NCBI GenBank assembly: GCA_019634695.1
Contig: JAHCAW010000006.1
Coordinates: forward strand, 62,001 to 126,000
Direction of reading: 5' to 3'
DNA from: Candidatus Sumerlaeia bacterium
Lineage (GTDB): Bacteria > Sumerlaeota > Sumerlaeia > SLMS01 > JAHLLQ01
Length of the DNA stretch: 64,000 nt
Of the stretch, positions 17,666-26,358 are shown in pieces (the first letter of the stretch is position 1; every line of letters begins with the position of its first letter). Position numbers and translations under genes: made by a program. Under the pieces are notes generated by a model. That model made no database searches and was not told the DNA's origin. It was given only the letters and a program-made list of their open reading frames with translations.

Positions 17666-19369
17666 TCAGACCAGCGCCTCGGCCAGGCGGCGGGCCAGCG
17701 ACGCGAAGGAAGCCTCGGGCGCCTCGACCACCGGGCCAAGCCCAGCCTGCTCGATCTGCCGCGAAGTCGTCGCCCCGATCGAGCCCAGCACCACGCCGTG
17801 CGCAAGGTCGCCCGCGCAGGCGGCGAACGAATCGACCGCCGACGGACTGCAAAACGCGACCGCCTGGCAGGCGCCCCCGCGCAGCAACTGCGCCAGCAGC
17901 CCGGCGTTCTCCGCGAGCAGCACGGTCTCGTACACCACCAGATCCACGACGTCGCATCCCCACGCGCGCGTCTGATCCGCCAACCGGGTCGGCGCCAGCG
18001 TCCCACGCAGCACGAGCACGCGCGCCCCGGCGCGTTCGCCGGCTGGCCATGCCTGCGCCAGCGCGGCCAGCAACTCCTCGCGTCCCGCCGTGCCAATCAG
18101 GTCGGCCTCGTGTCCCAGCGCGCGCAGGGCTTCCGCCGTGCCGGCCCCGACGCACGCCCAGCGTGTTGTGCGCAGGCAGTCGCGCGCGGCCTCCGGCGCG
18201 GCACGCAACGCCTCGACCGCCATGGCGCTCGTCACCAGCGTCCACGCAAAGGGCGCGGCGCCGGCGATTGCCGCGAAGGGCGACGGATTCGCCAGCACCC
18301 GCGTGCGCACGAGTGGCAGGCACACCGGCGTCAGGCCGCACGCGCGCAACTCGCGGCTCAGCGGGCCGTCGGCGTCCTCGTCGCGCGTGACGACCACGCG
18401 GCGCTCGCGTGCCTCGGACGTCGGTTGGTCGTCGGATGCCGCGGCAGGCGGCCTGCTCGCACACGCGATCAACTCGACCGCGCCGCGCGCGTGAAGGTCC
18501 TCGGCCGCGCGCGCGCCGAGTTCCTCCGGCGCGTCGAACGCACCGGTCAAATCGCACTCCAGCACCACGCTCGCATCGGCCGCCAGCACGCGCCCGCGCA
18601 ATCGCAGGCGTCCGTCCTCGAGTCTTTCCGCAAGCGCACCGAGTGGCACCTGGCATCCGCCGCCAAGCCGATCGAGCAACGTGCGCTCGGCTGTCACGCA
18701 GGCCCGCGTCGTCGCATCGTCGAGCGCCGCCAGCAACGTGGCCATCCGCTCGTCCGCCGCGCGAATCTGCAACCCAAGCGCTCCCTGTCCGGGAGCCGGA
18801 AGCATCCACGCCGAATCCAGCGCGCAGACATACGGCGGCTCGAGCCCCAGCCGCGACAGGCCCGCCTCGGCCAGCACGATCGCCGCGAACTGGCCGTCGA
18901 GCATCTTGCGCACGCGCGTCGGCACGTTGCCGCGAATGTCGCGCACCTCAAGGTGCGGGAAGCGCGCGCGCAACTGCGCGGCCCGGCGCAGGCTCGACGT
19001 GCCGATCACCGTGCCGGCTTCGAGCTGCTCGAGGCTCAACGGTCGCGGCGCCACCAGCACGTCGCGCCACGACACGCGCGGCGGCGTGGCGCCCAGCGCC
19101 AGGCCGGGCGGCTGCGCCGTCGGCAGATCCTTCAGGCTGTGCACTGCCAGGTCGATGCGCCCGTCGAGCAGGGCATGCTCGATCTCGCGCGTGAAGACGC
19201 CCTTGCCGCCGATAGCCGCCAGCGAGGCGTCGAGCACCCGGTCGCCCTGCGTCTGGATGATGGTGATGTCGGTCTCGAGTCCGGGATGCGCGCGACGCAG
19301 GGCCTCGGCGACCGTGCGACTCTGCGTCAGCGCGAGCTGACTGCCGCGGCTGCCGATGCGGACGATCAT
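17666..19369 (-). CDS. hemCD: HemC-HemD fusion: hydroxymethylbilane synthase and uroporphyrinogen-III synthase
   Basis: 567 residues. Residues 1-305 are porphobilinogen deaminase: [49 protein letters not shown] and [10 protein letters not shown], whose Cys holds the dipyrromethane cofactor. After a short linker, residues about 318-567 match uroporphyrinogen-III synthase ([10 protein letters not shown]..., [51 protein letters not shown]). One polypeptide therefore makes hydroxymethylbilane and cyclises it, limiting escape of the unstable linear intermediate. Its ATG overlaps the hemA stop by 4 bp (ATGA at 19366-19369). No stop or frameshift separates the halves. Similar fusions are known in scattered phyla. 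Confidence 0.93.
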   Translation of the reverse strand: MIVRIGSRGSQLALTQSRTVAEALRRAHPGLETDITIIQTQGDRVLDASLAAIGGKGVFTREIEHALLDGRIDLAVHSLKDLPTAQPPGLALGATPPRVSWRDVLVAPRPLSLEQLEAGTVIGTSSLRRAAQLRARFPHLEVRDIRGNVPTRVRKMLDGQFAAIVLAEAGLSRLGLEPPYVCALDSAWMLPAPGQGALGLQIRAADERMATLLAALDDATTRACVTAERTLLDRLGGGCQVPLGALAERLEDGRLRLRGRVLAADASVVLECDLTGAFDAPEELGARAAEDLHARGAVELIACASRPPAAASDDQPTSEARERRVVVTRDEDADGPLSRELRACGLTPVCLPLVRTRVLANPSPFAAIAGAAPFAWTLVTSAMAVEALRAAPEAARDCLRTTRWACVGAGTAEALRALGHEADLIGTAGREELLAALAQAWPAGERAGARVLVLRGTLAPTRLADQTRAWGCDVVDLVVYETVLLAENAGLLAQLLRGGACQAVAFCSPSAVDSFAACAGDLAHGVVLGSIGATTSRQIEQAGLGPVVEAPEASFASLARRLAEALV

Positions 19370-20646
19370 TGGTGCGTCGCGGGGGCGTGGAGCTTCTCGA
19401 GGCCCAGAATCTTCTCGGCCAGTTCGAGTTCGCTCGCGCCCTCGGGTTGGTCGGCGCGCAATTCTGCCAGATGCTCGGTGATGCGATGCAGCAACGCATC
19501 GACGAGGCTGTGCGTGAACTTGTCGAGCTCGCAGCGATGGCGCTCGTCGAAGCGCCGGCCGTAGCGGTCGAGATGCTGGCGGCGGATGGCTTCCATCTCG
19601 CGGCGGAACTCGGCGACCAGTTCCTCGGCCGGCAGCGAACCGCGCCAGTGCTCGAGGCGATCGAGCTCGGCCGCGATCAGCACCTCGACGCGGGAGACCT
19701 CCTCGCGGCGGCGCTCGGAGTTCTCGTCGGCGATGGCCTGAAGACCGTCGAGCGTCAGCAGGCTGGCGCCCTCGATCGTGCGAACTGCCGTGTCGATGTT
19801 GGGTGGCACGGACAGATCGACATAGACGCGCGGGCGCGGGTCGGCGGCGGCCGCCTTGCGCGCCATGTCGCCCGTCACGATCAGGTGCGGCGCGCCGGTT
19901 GCGCAGACGATGATGTCCGCCCGCGTGACGGCATCGACGATGGATTCCATCGGGATGGGCGTGCAGCCCATCGACTCGGCCAGGGTACGGGCGCGCTCGC
20001 CGGTGCGATTGGTCAGCATCATGGCGCGGACGCCGCGGGCGGCCAACGCCTTGAGCGTCTGCTCGCCCATCGCGCCGGTGCCGATGATCAGGGCGGCGCG
20101 GTCGGCAAGGTCGGGGAACTGGACCTGCAACTGGGCGACGGCTGCGGTGGCGACCGACAGGTTGCCGCGGCTGATCTGCGTCTGGGCCCGCGCGCGGCGC
20201 CCGGTGCGGATCGCGCTCGTGAAGAGGCGTTCGAGGACCGGGCCGACCGTTCGGCACCCACGCGCCGTGTCCAGCGCCGTGCGCACCTGACCCAGAATCT
20301 CCAGCTCGCCCACGACCAGCGAATCGATCCCGCAGGCCACGGCCAGCAGGTGCTGCTCCGCCTCGCGGTCGTGCAGCATCAGGCAGAAGGGGGCCAGATC
20401 GGCCGGCTCAAGCCCGCGCGCGCGCGCGAAGGTCTCCAGCAGGTAGGCCGTGGCCGCCTTGGCCGACTCGGCATGACAGTAGAATTCGGTTCGGTTGCAG
20501 GTCGCCACGCCGACCAGTTCGGTCAGCGGCGAGCCGGACAGGGCGGCCGGCAGGAAGGCCTCCAAGGCGTCACGGGTCAGGGCGATGCGCCCCAACAGTT
20601 CGAAGGGGGCCTGCTTGTGGGTGAAGCCGATGAGGACAATGGACAT
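19366..20646 (-). CDS. hemA: Glutamyl-tRNA reductase
   Basis: 426 residues. First enzyme of C5 tetrapyrrole synthesis: it reduces Glu-tRNA(Glu) to glutamate-1-semialdehyde with NADPH. The catalytic Cys is in VATCNRTEFY at about residue 50; GIDSLVVGELEILGQVR and the Rossmann motif ALIIGTGAMGEQTLKAL follow, then ATGAPH and a helical dimerisation region at the C-terminus. Head gene of hemA-hemCD-hemL. The first few residues (MSIVLIGFTHKQAP) match the usual start. A TTGACT box about 67-72 bp upstream on the minus strand has no convincing -10. Confidence 0.96.
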   Translation of the reverse strand: MSIVLIGFTHKQAPFELLGRIALTRDALEAFLPAALSGSPLTELVGVATCNRTEFYCHAESAKAATAYLLETFARARGLEPADLAPFCLMLHDREAEQHLLAVACGIDSLVVGELEILGQVRTALDTARGCRTVGPVLERLFTSAIRTGRRARAQTQISRGNLSVATAAVAQLQVQFPDLADRAALIIGTGAMGEQTLKALAARGVRAMMLTNRTGERARTLAESMGCTPIPMESIVDAVTRADIIVCATGAPHLIVTGDMARKAAAADPRPRVYVDLSVPPNIDTAVRTIEGASLLTLDGLQAIADENSERRREEVSRVEVLIAAELDRLEHWRGSLPAEELVAEFRREMEAIRRQHLDRYGRRFDERHRCELDKFTHSLVDALLHRITEHLAELRADQPEGASELELAEKILGLEKLHAPATHQ

Positions 20647-20761
20647 CCGCTTATTCCCATCATGGCGACGGCGTCACCAGACACACCACGACGCGCCGGA
20701 GTCAAGAGGAACGGTGTCCGAATTCCCGATTTCTTTCACAAGAGGTCCAGATTGTCGCCTA

Positions 20762-21193
20762 CTACTCCGGCGGAGGCAGGTCTGGTACCGCCACCGGCCC
20801 CGTCGGGACCGCCGCCGCCACCCCCGGTTTCACCACCACCGGCAGCTCCACTTCCACCTCCGCCCCCCGCCGCGCACGGGCCCGCAGGATCACCGACCAA
20901 TGAATCTGCAAGTGCCGCCCCTGATAGGTTCGCGGCATGGCGGGGACAGGCAGCGCGAAGGCCCGCTCGAACCGGGCGGGGATCGACTCCCCCTTTTCGG
21001 CCAGCGAGATCATCTCGACCGCATCGGAGTCCTTGTCGCCGGCCCCCTGCGTCTCCCAGCCCAGTTCAACCTCGATGTGGCGTGCCTCCCAGTCCTCGTC
21101 GGCGGTGATGCGCGCCGTGCCGGTCAGCCGTTCGCCCGGAGCCCACTCGCTTCGGTGTCCGTCCAGCTCGAGCTGCAGCGACAAGTTGGCCAT
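20762..21193 (-). CDS. Arrestin-fold-like cytoplasmic protein, function unknown
   Basis: 143 residues, no signal peptide. The pattern of alternating strands (LSLQLELDGHRSEWAPGERLTGTARITAD...RHIEVELGWETQG...FERAFALPVPAMPRTYQGRHLQIHWSVILRARARRG) is that of one arrestin/Spo0M-like beta-sandwich: 'ePGe-l-G-v-l' early, and 'i-W-v-a-l' late. Spo0M-type proteins influence envelope or sporulation processes by unclear means. A Pro/Val-rich tail ends the protein. The start at 21193 has GGGAG about 9 nt upstream. Divergent from two small membrane-protein genes. Confidence 0.6.
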   Translation of the reverse strand: MANLSLQLELDGHRSEWAPGERLTGTARITADEDWEARHIEVELGWETQGAGDKDSDAVEMISLAEKGESIPARFERAFALPVPAMPRTYQGRHLQIHWSVILRARARRGAEVEVELPVVVKPGVAAAVPTGPVAVPDLPPPE

Positions 21194-21288
21194 TTCGGGA
21201 CTCCCTCTGGAGCGTTCCTCGCTTGCACCGCCGGGTCGTGTTCTGCCCGGTTCTTCTCCTCTACGTCCGGACCCGGAGTCCATTCCTG

Positions 21289-21750
21289 ATGAGCGAGTAT
21301 CTGGTCTTTCTGCACGCGGTCACCGGTGGTGTTGGGACGTTGCTGGCGGTGGCATTGGCGGCCGTCCTGTTGCGGTCGCGCGACACTGGGCGGCCGGAGT
21401 CCGTCCTGGCTTGGACGATCCTGACGCTGTTCTGGATCACGGCCTTCGCCGGCATCTGGTGGTACCTGACAGGCTACAACGAACCGAAGGCGCTGATCAA
21501 GGCCGGCCCGATGCCGTGGGCCCACAACGTGGTGATGGAGATCAAGGAGCACGCCTTTCTGGTGGGGCTGATGGTGTCGAGCGTGCTGCCGACGGTCGTC
21601 GGCGAGGCGCGGCGACTGGGCTCGCCGCAGGCGCGACGGATGGCGGCGCTGGCGTGCGTGGTGGTTGCGCTGATTGGGTTGTCGATGGAGGCGCTCGGTG
21701 CCTTCGTCAGTCTGGCGATTCGACTCTCGATGCCGGAGGCGACGGTATGA
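21289..21750 (+). CDS. Four-helix integral membrane protein, unknown
   Basis: 153 residues with four predicted membrane segments (about 5-27, 42-63, 86-106 and 124-146). It begins MSEYLVFLHAVTGGVGTLLAVALA. A conserved-looking histidine in the first segment and the MPWAHNVVMEIKEHAFLVG stretch resemble small haem-membrane proteins such as the DUF2214/CopD-like group, but the match is too weak to name. Its stop overlaps the start of the next gene as ATGA, so the two are coupled. No strong ribosome site was seen. Confidence 0.6.
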   Translation: MSEYLVFLHAVTGGVGTLLAVALAAVLLRSRDTGRPESVLAWTILTLFWITAFAGIWWYLTGYNEPKALIKAGPMPWAHNVVMEIKEHAFLVGLMVSSVLPTVVGEARRLGSPQARRMAALACVVVALIGLSMEALGAFVSLAIRLSMPEATV

Positions 21751-22082
21751 GCGACAAGGCGTGCGACACGCAGGTGCTGGCTTCGTGGCCCGGTGGGGTG
21801 GTGGTGGCCGGCGCGGTCACGGCTGCGCTGGCCGGATTGCTGACCGTGGCCAAGGACCTGATCGCGCCGATCAAGGCCGCCTTCGCGGCGTTGGCCGGCC
21901 ATCACTGGCGCGGCCAGACGCTGGTGCTGCTCGTCCTCTTCATCGTCCTGGCGTTTGCGTGCGATCGCCTGCGCGTTGCCGAGCGCTGGCGCCTGAGCCC
22001 CTGCCGCGCGGGCATGCTGCTGCTGGCAGGCTCGGCCGTCGGTGTCGTCAGCATCGTCGCCGTGTTTGTGCTGGCGGGGTGA
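21747..22082 (+). CDS. Small two- to three-helix membrane protein, unknown
   Basis: 111 residues, translationally coupled to the preceding membrane-protein gene by a 4-bp ATGA overlap. Hydrophobic segments lie at about 14-36, 52-70 and 87-109, separated by basic loops (CDRLRVAERWRLSPCR). Three cysteines are scattered. Coupling suggests that both proteins act in one complex (inference). Converges tightly with lepB, leaving only 4 bp between stops. Confidence 0.55.
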   Translation: MSDKACDTQVLASWPGGVVVAGAVTAALAGLLTVAKDLIAPIKAAFAALAGHHWRGQTLVLLVLFIVLAFACDRLRVAERWRLSPCRAGMLLLAGSAVGVVSIVAVFVLAG

Positions 22083-22086
22083 ACTC

Positions 22087-22638
22087 CTACTTCCCCTTGA
22101 GCGACCCCAGCCGGATGCGCGGCGCGTAGCGGTAGAACGCCCGGCCGACGATTTCGTCGCGGCGGATCGCGCCGAAGTTGGTCGAGTCGAAACTGTTGGC
22201 CGAGTTGTCGCCGACCAGGAAGTACTCGTCCTCGCCGAGTTGCGTCTGAAGGTAGGCGCGCAGGACCTGGGCGCCGGCGGCGCGGAAGCGCTCGGCTGTC
22301 GGCTCCTCGTTGACCAGAATCGCGTGGTCGATCCACGCGACGCGATCACCGGGCACGGCGACGATGCGCTTGAGGAAGGGCAGTTCGTCGGCTTGGCGCG
22401 GATTGACCATGACGATGTCGCCGCGTTCGAGTCCCGCGTCTGTCTTCAACGTCCGGATCAGGATACGGTCGCCCTTCATGATGGTCGGTTCCATCGAGGA
22501 ACTGACGACCTCCTGGGCCTGAATGCGGCCGCCTGCCAGCATACCCCAGAAGATCATCAGGGCGAGCAGGATGATGCTGCTGGCAAGGATGCGCAGGGTT
22601 GTCACGCGGCGGGGCTTTTCGGGCGCGGACTCGGTCAT
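22087..22638 (-). CDS. lepB: Signal peptidase I
   Basis: 183 residues. One N-terminal membrane anchor (residues 16-37), then the catalytic Ser48 in VVSSSMEPTI and the general base Lys90 in FLKRIVAVPGD. The later boxes VGDNSANSFDSTNFGAI and IVGRAFYRYAP complete the family. It removes signal peptides from exported proteins outside the inner membrane, and would process several secreted proteins encoded in this window. It starts 135 bp downstream of fusA, and the fusA terminator lies between them, so it has its own promoter. A TTGACA sequence on the minus strand overlaps the T-tract edge of that terminator. Confidence 0.95.
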   Translation of the reverse strand: MTESAPEKPRRVTTLRILASSIILLALMIFWGMLAGGRIQAQEVVSSSMEPTIMKGDRILIRTLKTDAGLERGDIVMVNPRQADELPFLKRIVAVPGDRVAWIDHAILVNEEPTAERFRAAGAQVLRAYLQTQLGEDEYFLVGDNSANSFDSTNFGAIRRDEIVGRAFYRYAPRIRLGSLKGK

Positions 22639-22700
22639 CGGGGCTTTCTCCGGGGCGGTTCCTGCCTGTTACCTTATGACTGTTAGCAAGATTGGGTGTC

Positions 22701-22746
22701 AAAAAGGAAGCGGCCCGGCACCGATCTTCGGGATCGGGGCCGGGCC
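22701..22746 (-). terminator. Rho-independent terminator of fusA
   Basis: On the minus strand, a stem of 14 bp (GGCCCGGC, one mismatch, CGATCGG-type arm) closes a 5-nt loop, followed by TTCCTTTTT (plus-strand A-tract 22701-22705). It lies 28 bp beyond the fusA stop. Confidence 0.88.
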
Positions 22747-22773
22747 ACTGGATTGCACGAGACCGGGTCGCTG

Positions 22774-24870
22774 TCAGCGCGCGGGCTTCTGGCCGGTGCG
22801 GGCGCCCACGATGCCTTCGGCCACGTAGTTGGGCACGGGCTCGTAGTGGCTGAACTGCATGGCGAAGGTGGCGCGACCGGAGGAGATGTTGCGGATGTCG
22901 GTGGCATAGCCGAACATCTCGGCCAGCGGGGCCAAGGCCTTGATCGTGCCGAGGTGGCCACGGGGGCGGATCTCCTCGATCTTGGCGCGGCGCTGGTTCA
23001 GGTTGCCGATGACGTCGCCCTGATAGTCGGGCGGCGTGGTGACCTCGAGGGCCATCATGGGCTCGAGCAGGATCATGCCGGCGCGCCGGCAGGCGTCCTT
23101 GAAGGCCATCGACCCGGCGATCCGGAAGGCCATTTCGGACGAGTCCACGTCGTGGTAGCTGCCGTCGTAGAGCGCGGCGCGGATATCGACGACCGGGTAG
23201 CCGGCGAGCACGCCGTTCTGCATGGCCTCGATGATGCCCTGCTCGACGGCCGGGATGAACTCCTTGGGGATCACGCCGCCCACGATCTCGTTCTTGAACG
23301 TGAAGCCGTGGCCGGGGTCGTTGGGCTCGATGCGGATGCGGACTTCGGCGAACTGGCCGCGGCCGCCCGACTGGCGGGCGAAGCGCGTCTGCTGCTCGGC
23401 CGAGCGCGTGATCGTCTCGCGGTACGCCACCTGCGGCCGGCCGACGTTGGCCTCGACCTTGAACTCGCGCTTCATGCGGTCGACAAGGATCTCGAGGTGC
23501 AACTCGCCCATGCCGTGCAGGATGGTCTGCGCGGTCTCGCGGTCGAGTTGGACGCGGAAGGTCGGGTCCTCCTCGGCCAGCTTGGCCAGCGCCGTGGACA
23601 TCTTCTCCAGGTCGCCCTTGCTCTTGGGCTCGACGGCGATCGAGATAACCGGCTCGGGGAAGGTCATCGACTCGAGCTGGATCGGGTGGTCGGGATCGCA
23701 CAGCGTGTCGCCGGTGCGGACGTTCTTCATGCCGACGAGCGCGACGATGTCGCCCGTGCGGGCCTCGTCGGTCGCCTCGCGGTTGATCGCGTGCATGATG
23801 TAGAGGCGGCCGATGCGCTCGTTGGAGTCCGACGTCGAGTTGAACGCATAGGAGCCGGCCTTCAGAACACCGGAGTAGACACGGATGTAGGTGAGCTTGT
23901 CGACGCCGCGGGGGTCGCGCATGACCTTGAAGGCCAGGGCGGCGAAGGGTTCGTCGTCGCGCGGGGCGCGGCTGGCGGGCTCCTCGGTGTCGGGCAGGTG
24001 GCCCTGGATGGCCTCGACGTCGCTGGGCGCGGGCAGGTACTCGAGTACGGCATCGAGCAGCATCTGGACGCCCTTGTTCTTGAAGGCCGAGCCGCACAGC
24101 ACCGGCGTGATGCGGGCGCGCAGCGTGGCGCTGCGGATCGCGTCGTGCAGCTCTTCGGTGGTGAACTTGGCGCCGTCGAGGAAGCGCTCGGCGAACAGGT
24201 CGTCGTACTCCGCGAGCGCCTCGAGCATCTTCTCGCGGTGCGTCTCGGCGAGTTCGAGGTACGCCTCGGGGATCGGGCCGTGGTTGAACGCGGCGTCCTT
24301 GTCGTTGGACTCCCAGATGCGGGACTCCATGTCGACGAGGTCGATGATGCCGACGAACTGGTCCTCGGCGCCGATGGGGAGCTGGATGGGCACGGGGTGG
24401 CAGCCCAGGCGCTCGCGCATCATCTCGACGCAGCCAAGGAAGTCGGCGCCGATGCGGTCCATCTTGTTGACGAAGGCGAGACGGGGCACGCCGTACTTGT
24501 CGGCTTGGCGCCAGACGGTCTCGGACTGGGGCTCGACGCCGCCGACGGCGCAGAAGACGGCCACCGCGCCGTCGAGCACGCGCACGCTGCGCTCGACTTC
24601 GACCGTGAAGTCCACGTGGCCGGGCGTGTCGATGATGTTGATCTCGTGGTCCTTCCAGTAGCAGCGGGTCGCGGCCGACGTGATCGTGATGCCGCGCTCG
24701 CGCTCCTGCTCCATCCAATCCATCTCGGCCGCGCCCTCGTGCACCTCGCCCATCTTGTGCGACTTGCCGGTGTAATAGAGGATGCGTTCGGTCGTCGTCG
24801 TCTTGCCCGCGTCGATGTGGGCCATGATGCCGATGTTGCGGACGCGGTTGAGCGGGGTGGTGCGTGGCAT
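22774..24870 (-). CDS. fusA: Translation elongation factor G
   Basis: 698 residues, full length. GTPase motifs: [19 protein letters not shown] (P-loop), [10 protein letters not shown] (switch I), [15 protein letters not shown], and [11 protein letters not shown] for guanine. The later domains carry the usual [21 protein letters not shown] and [26 protein letters not shown]. It moves tRNAs and mRNA through the ribosome. It stands apart from the rpsL-rpsG-tuf cluster, so it may be the only EF-G or one of two paralogues; the window cannot tell. A strong terminator follows. Confidence 0.97.
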   Translation of the reverse strand: MPRTTPLNRVRNIGIMAHIDAGKTTTTERILYYTGKSHKMGEVHEGAAEMDWMEQERERGITITSAATRCYWKDHEINIIDTPGHVDFTVEVERSVRVLDGAVAVFCAVGGVEPQSETVWRQADKYGVPRLAFVNKMDRIGADFLGCVEMMRERLGCHPVPIQLPIGAEDQFVGIIDLVDMESRIWESNDKDAAFNHGPIPEAYLELAETHREKMLEALAEYDDLFAERFLDGAKFTTEELHDAIRSATLRARITPVLCGSAFKNKGVQMLLDAVLEYLPAPSDVEAIQGHLPDTEEPASRAPRDDEPFAALAFKVMRDPRGVDKLTYIRVYSGVLKAGSYAFNSTSDSNERIGRLYIMHAINREATDEARTGDIVALVGMKNVRTGDTLCDPDHPIQLESMTFPEPVISIAVEPKSKGDLEKMSTALAKLAEEDPTFRVQLDRETAQTILHGMGELHLEILVDRMKREFKVEANVGRPQVAYRETITRSAEQQTRFARQSGGRGQFAEVRIRIEPNDPGHGFTFKNEIVGGVIPKEFIPAVEQGIIEAMQNGVLAGYPVVDIRAALYDGSYHDVDSSEMAFRIAGSMAFKDACRRAGMILLEPMMALEVTTPPDYQGDVIGNLNQRRAKIEEIRPRGHLGTIKALAPLAEMFGYATDIRNISSGRATFAMQFSHYEPVPNYVAEGIVGARTGQKPAR

Positions 24871-24988
24871 GAAATCGATCCTTTGCCTGTCCGGAGGGTG
24901 TGTGCGGGGCGGGCGCGCGAGGGGGCGGCCCGGTCCACGGCCTGCGCCCGATTGCGGGCGCCAAGGCCCGACGGGCGGCCCATGCGAA

Positions 24989-25012
24989 CCCGGCCACCGT
25001 CAAATGGCCGGG
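24989..25012. other. Perfect 8-bp hairpin in the fusA upstream region
   Basis: CCCGGCCA and TGGCCGGG close an 8-nt loop (24997-25004). It lies between the XRE-type gene end (25149) and the fusA start (24870). No T-tract follows. It may be a weak terminator or a leader structure; nothing decides between them. Confidence 0.4.
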
Positions 25013-25148
25013 CGCGGCCGCCAGGCCGCACCACGAGGGCGCGAGGGGTCTAGGGACCTCCCCCCGCCCCGGTCAAGCCGGAAAACCGCTCGCCAAAAGG
25101 ATTCTCACGCAAGCGCCCATGCGTCCGCGTGCCGGCAGCCCCACCCCG

Positions 25149-25934
25149 TCACCCCTCCACACGCGACGGCTGCCACCAGCCCTCCACCACATGCGTCACC
25201 CGGGTTGACGACACTCGGCTCTGCAGCATCTTGCCCAGACCGCCCACCGGCAGCAGGACGTAGTGGCTCGACTTCCCCACCTTCGCGCTGTCCTGCAACC
25301 GGTAGATCCGCCGCAGGTGCGAAGTCTCCTCGGCGCGCAACTGCACGACCACCTCGGAGCCGTCCGGCACCTCCTCGTCCTCGAGGGCCTCGCGCACGAA
25401 AGCCAGCGGCCCGCCGCCGCGCACCGGCTCGGCCGTCACCGCCTCCAGCAGCAGTGCCTGCAACGCCTGACGCCCGTGCCGGGCAAAGTGCGGCAGCGAG
25501 GACTCCAGATCGGACACGAATGGCAACGCCGGCCGACCCCAAGCCACCTCCCCCGTGCCGGCCCGCACGCAGCCCGTGATTGCGGGCCGCGACGCCGCGT
25601 CGCGTTGCCGCGCCGTCAGGAACTTGTCCAGCATCTGCTGGAACTGCTCGACCGACAGGTCGGGACGGTCGACCATGGACCCGTTGCTATGATGGGCCAT
25701 CTGCTGTTGGATCAGCGCCGCGGCGTCGGCGATCGGATCGTAGCCCGGGTGCGCCCGGTCCATCCGCCAGCCCAGTCGCCCGAGCACCTCGACCATCAGG
25801 TCCAGCCGCGGGTAGGCCCCGCGCAGCCACCGCGAAATGTACGGGGGCTCGATTCCCAGCAGCAACGCCAACTGGGCCTGATTCAGGCCGCGTTCCTGCT
25901 GGGCCTCGCGCAAGGCGGATACGAAGAAGTTCAT
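25149..25934 (-). CDS. XRE-family regulator with possible degenerate LexA/S24-like C-terminus
   Basis: 261 residues. Residues 5-58 form an XRE helix-turn-helix: LREAQQERGLNQAQLALLLGIEPPYISRWLRGAYPRLDLMVEVLGRLG. The C-terminal third (EALEDEEVPDGSEVVVQLRAEETSHLRRIYRLQ) has the spacing of an S24/LexA 'pDGd-vvv...r-y' fold, but no Ser-Met-Pro nucleophile box or catalytic Lys can be identified, so it is probably a sensor domain without self-cleavage (inference). A middle linker of about 100 residues is Q- and A-rich. Target genes unknown. The 424-bp region upstream is gene-free. Confidence 0.7.
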   Translation of the reverse strand: MNFFVSALREAQQERGLNQAQLALLLGIEPPYISRWLRGAYPRLDLMVEVLGRLGWRMDRAHPGYDPIADAAALIQQQMAHHSNGSMVDRPDLSVEQFQQMLDKFLTARQRDAASRPAITGCVRAGTGEVAWGRPALPFVSDLESSLPHFARHGRQALQALLLEAVTAEPVRGGGPLAFVREALEDEEVPDGSEVVVQLRAEETSHLRRIYRLQDSAKVGKSSHYVLLPVGGLGKMLQSRVSSTRVTHVVEGWWQPSRVEG

Positions 25935-26358
25935 GGCAGGTCACCGTCCCATGGCGATTGGTGTGGCCGGCCCTCGCGGCCATCCCGCACCGGGGAGGGG
26001 CAAAATCGACCACCCCCCGGCAGGCCGTGCCAACCCTTGTCGAATCGACCGGGAGAATGCCAGCAGAAGTTTGGCAGATTTCATCCAAGCTTAATCTTTT
26101 TCCGCCGAGTCATCGCCGGACGGGGGGCACGGGTGGCTGACCGGACGAGTCGGACTTGTCCGGCGCTCCTCGCCAAGAAGAGGAGGTCCAGTTCCGAGGC
26201 GGCGGCTGAGAACTGCATTCGAGCAGGGCGGTCGAAGCTCAACAATCCCAAACATGCGCGTGGCGTGGCTGAACTTGGGCGAGACGCCCAAGCCACAGTT
26301 AACCGCCTCGGCACGCGCCTTGTCGCCGGAGAATTGTCCGCTATTCTCCAAACCCGCG
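25935..26358. other. 424-bp gene-free region with small dyads
   Basis: No credible gene. Near the XRE start there is an AT-richer stretch (26086-26100). Two 9-bp-period units (CGGACGAGT at 26142, CGGACTTGT at 26151) sit within a CCGGAC/GTCCGG dyad (26141-26163), and a triloop hairpin lies at 26274-26292. Confidence 0.5.
26274..26292. repeat. Triloop hairpin CTTGGGCG-AGA-CGCCCAAG
   Basis: Perfect 8-bp stem with a 3-nt loop. The design matches the triloop hairpins in the 12.3-12.6 kb element, with a different stem sequence. 67 bp from the end of the C25 protease gene. Confidence 0.55.
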
